Below, piece by piece: positions 5,999-6,753 of a stretch of DNA of 6,753 nucleotides. Made by a program: the position numbers and the translations under genes. The notes beneath the pieces were generated by a model. It did not search any database, had not been told where the DNA came from, and worked only from the letters and a program-made list of their open reading frames with translations. How positions within the stretch are numbered: the stretch's first letter is position 1; the number at the start of each line of letters is the position of its first letter. Source of the DNA: Cytophagales bacterium (GTDB lineage: Bacteria > Bacteroidota > Bacteroidia > Cytophagales > Cyclobacteriaceae); assembly GCA_003537495.1 (NCBI GenBank), contig DPSB01000060.1, forward strand, positions 1 through 6,753. The letters run 5' to 3'.

Positions 5999-6655
5999 TC
6001 AGTCTTTAATAATAGCAGATAAACTTTCTAATTCCAGATTTATAAAATCAGGAATTACCAGATCGCAATGTTTTAATTCGGCAGGTGTATGTGTGGTTGT
6101 AACGCCCACCACGCGAGCACCTGCACGTTGGGCCGCCTCAATCCCCGAAAGCGAATCTTCAAACACAATAGTTTGTGCCGGTGGTAGGTTTAATGCTTGT
6201 GCGGTCTTCAGATAAATTTCCGGGTTTGGTTTTCCGTGTTCCACATGCGATTGATCGAGAATTACCGGAAAATAATTTCGCAGGCCAGTATTATCTAAAA
6301 TAAAATCAACATTGCTGCGCGGAGCTGAAGTACCAATGGCATTTGGAATTTTCTGATGCGTAAGTTTCTTTAAAAAATTCTCTAATCCGGCAACGGGTTC
6401 AACCGCATCTTTATAGATAGCCCGAAACATGGCCTCTTTTTCTTCGCCCAGTTCCAGTAGTCTTTCTTTGGGGAGTTTGCCGAACAGGTTCGTAATCCAC
6501 TCGTTGTTGGTTCTGCCATAGATTCGTTTTATCAACTCCTCATCGGTAAAATGATATCCATATTTTTCGCAAAACTGTTTTAATGAAATTTTATGGTACG
6601 GATTAGTATCTACTATTACTCCGTCCATATCAAACACTACTCCAAACGAACTCAT
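5999..6655 (-). CDS. HAD-superfamily hydrolase, beta-phosphoglucomutase/phosphatase-like
   Basis: A 218-residue cytosolic HAD enzyme of subfamily IA with an alpha-helical C1 cap. Motif I is FDMDGVIVDT (8-17) with nucleophile D9 and general acid/base D11. The helical cap spans about residues 18-85. Motif II is IGTSA (107-111) with T109/S110, motif III is K142 in GKPNPE, and motif IV is FEDS (165-168) with E166 and D167. The full catalytic set is present, so the enzyme should be active on a small phosphorylated substrate. Members with this layout include beta-phosphoglucomutase, sugar-phosphate phosphatases and phosphoglycolate phosphatase; the sequence alone does not choose between them, so no symbol is given. 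It is convergent with the response regulator. A weak -7-like box, TATTTTTA on the minus strand (6680-6673), lies 18 bases upstream of the ATG at 6655. Confidence 0.92.
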   Translation of the reverse strand: MSSFGVVFDMDGVIVDTNPYHKISLKQFCEKYGYHFTDEELIKRIYGRTNNEWITNLFGKLPKERLLELGEEKEAMFRAIYKDAVEPVAGLENFLKKLTHQKIPNAIGTSAPRSNVDFILDNTGLRNYFPVILDQSHVEHGKPNPEIYLKTAQALNLPPAQTIVFEDSLSGIEAAQRAGARVVGVTTTHTPAELKHCDLVIPDFINLELESLSAIIKD

Positions 6656-6685
6656 AACTTTAAAGCCATCCTTAAAAATACTTTG

Positions 6686-6753
6686 TCATCGCGGAAAACG
6701 ATCCGCGATCTCGCAATTTGTGCAAAAAGGTTGGGATGCCGGAATAAATCCGG
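6686..6753. repeat. REP-like pair of palindromes, cut by the window edge
   Basis: Two hairpins follow each other. The first has perfect 8-bp arms ATCGCGGA (6688-6695) and TCCGCGAT (6702-6709) with a 6-base loop. The second has arms CCGGA (6739-6743) and TCCGG (6749-6753) with loop ATAAA, and its left arm extends outwards as ATG (6736-6738), so the palindrome probably continues past the edge. Read on opposite strands, both keep the core CGGA / TCCG and an exit of the form ATC-pyrimidine-C, while other stem bases differ, as expected for divergent copies of one palindromic family. This is similar in style to the short intergenic palindromes common in Bacteroidota genomes. Genome-wide copy number cannot be seen here. 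Confidence 0.5.

Noticed and set aside
1..6753. CRISPR array, tRNA or rRNA genes, insertion sequence or phage genes
   Set aside because: No regularly spaced repeats, no tRNA cloverleaf, no rRNA sequence and no transposase or integrase frame was seen.

Overview
This window looks chromosomal and comes from a member of the Bacteroidota, most likely a Cytophagales-type marine, soil or freshwater lineage (the order is inferred). Three things point there. The order rpmB - rpmG - DUF4295 - ftsY is a Bacteroidota hallmark. Start codons lack Shine-Dalgarno sequences throughout. Putative promoters fit the Bacteroidota primary-sigma pattern (TTTG, about 20 bases, TAnnTTTG). Signal peptides ending in FGQ and a TPR-type histidine kinase fit as well.

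Layout. (1) Bases 1-713 hold minor genes: a possible gene start leaving the window on the minus strand, a 49-residue membrane protein on the plus strand (148-297), and a secreted 139-residue protein of unknown function on the minus strand (294-713) whose stop codon interlocks with that of the small membrane protein. (2) Bases 851-2640 hold a minus-strand translation and secretion block: a promoter, L28, L33, the small DUF4295 protein, a strong terminator, then the SRP receptor GTPase FtsY behind a leader with a second hairpin. (3) Bases 2739-5996 hold a plus-strand signalling locus: a sensor kinase with a periplasmic TPR array, a two-TM protein with a possible PH-like cytosolic domain, and a NarL/LuxR-type response regulator that appears to have its own promoter. 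(4) Bases 5999-6655 hold a minus-strand HAD-superfamily phosphatase or phosphomutase converging on the regulator with a 2-base gap. (5) Bases 6686-6753 hold two palindromic hairpins that look like a REP-like intergenic repeat, the second cut by the window edge.

How the genes work together. The ribosomal proteins and FtsY serve translation and co-translational membrane targeting. The kinase and regulator almost certainly form a phosphorelay: a HisKA_3 kinase with H458 and a receiver with D59 followed by a LuxR-type HTH. The membrane protein between them is unexplained and is the best candidate for an extra component. No mobile element, CRISPR array, tRNA or rRNA was seen. Apart from the kinase/membrane-protein/regulator set and the edge repeat, this is ordinary core-genome sequence, and I find no convincing wholly new system.
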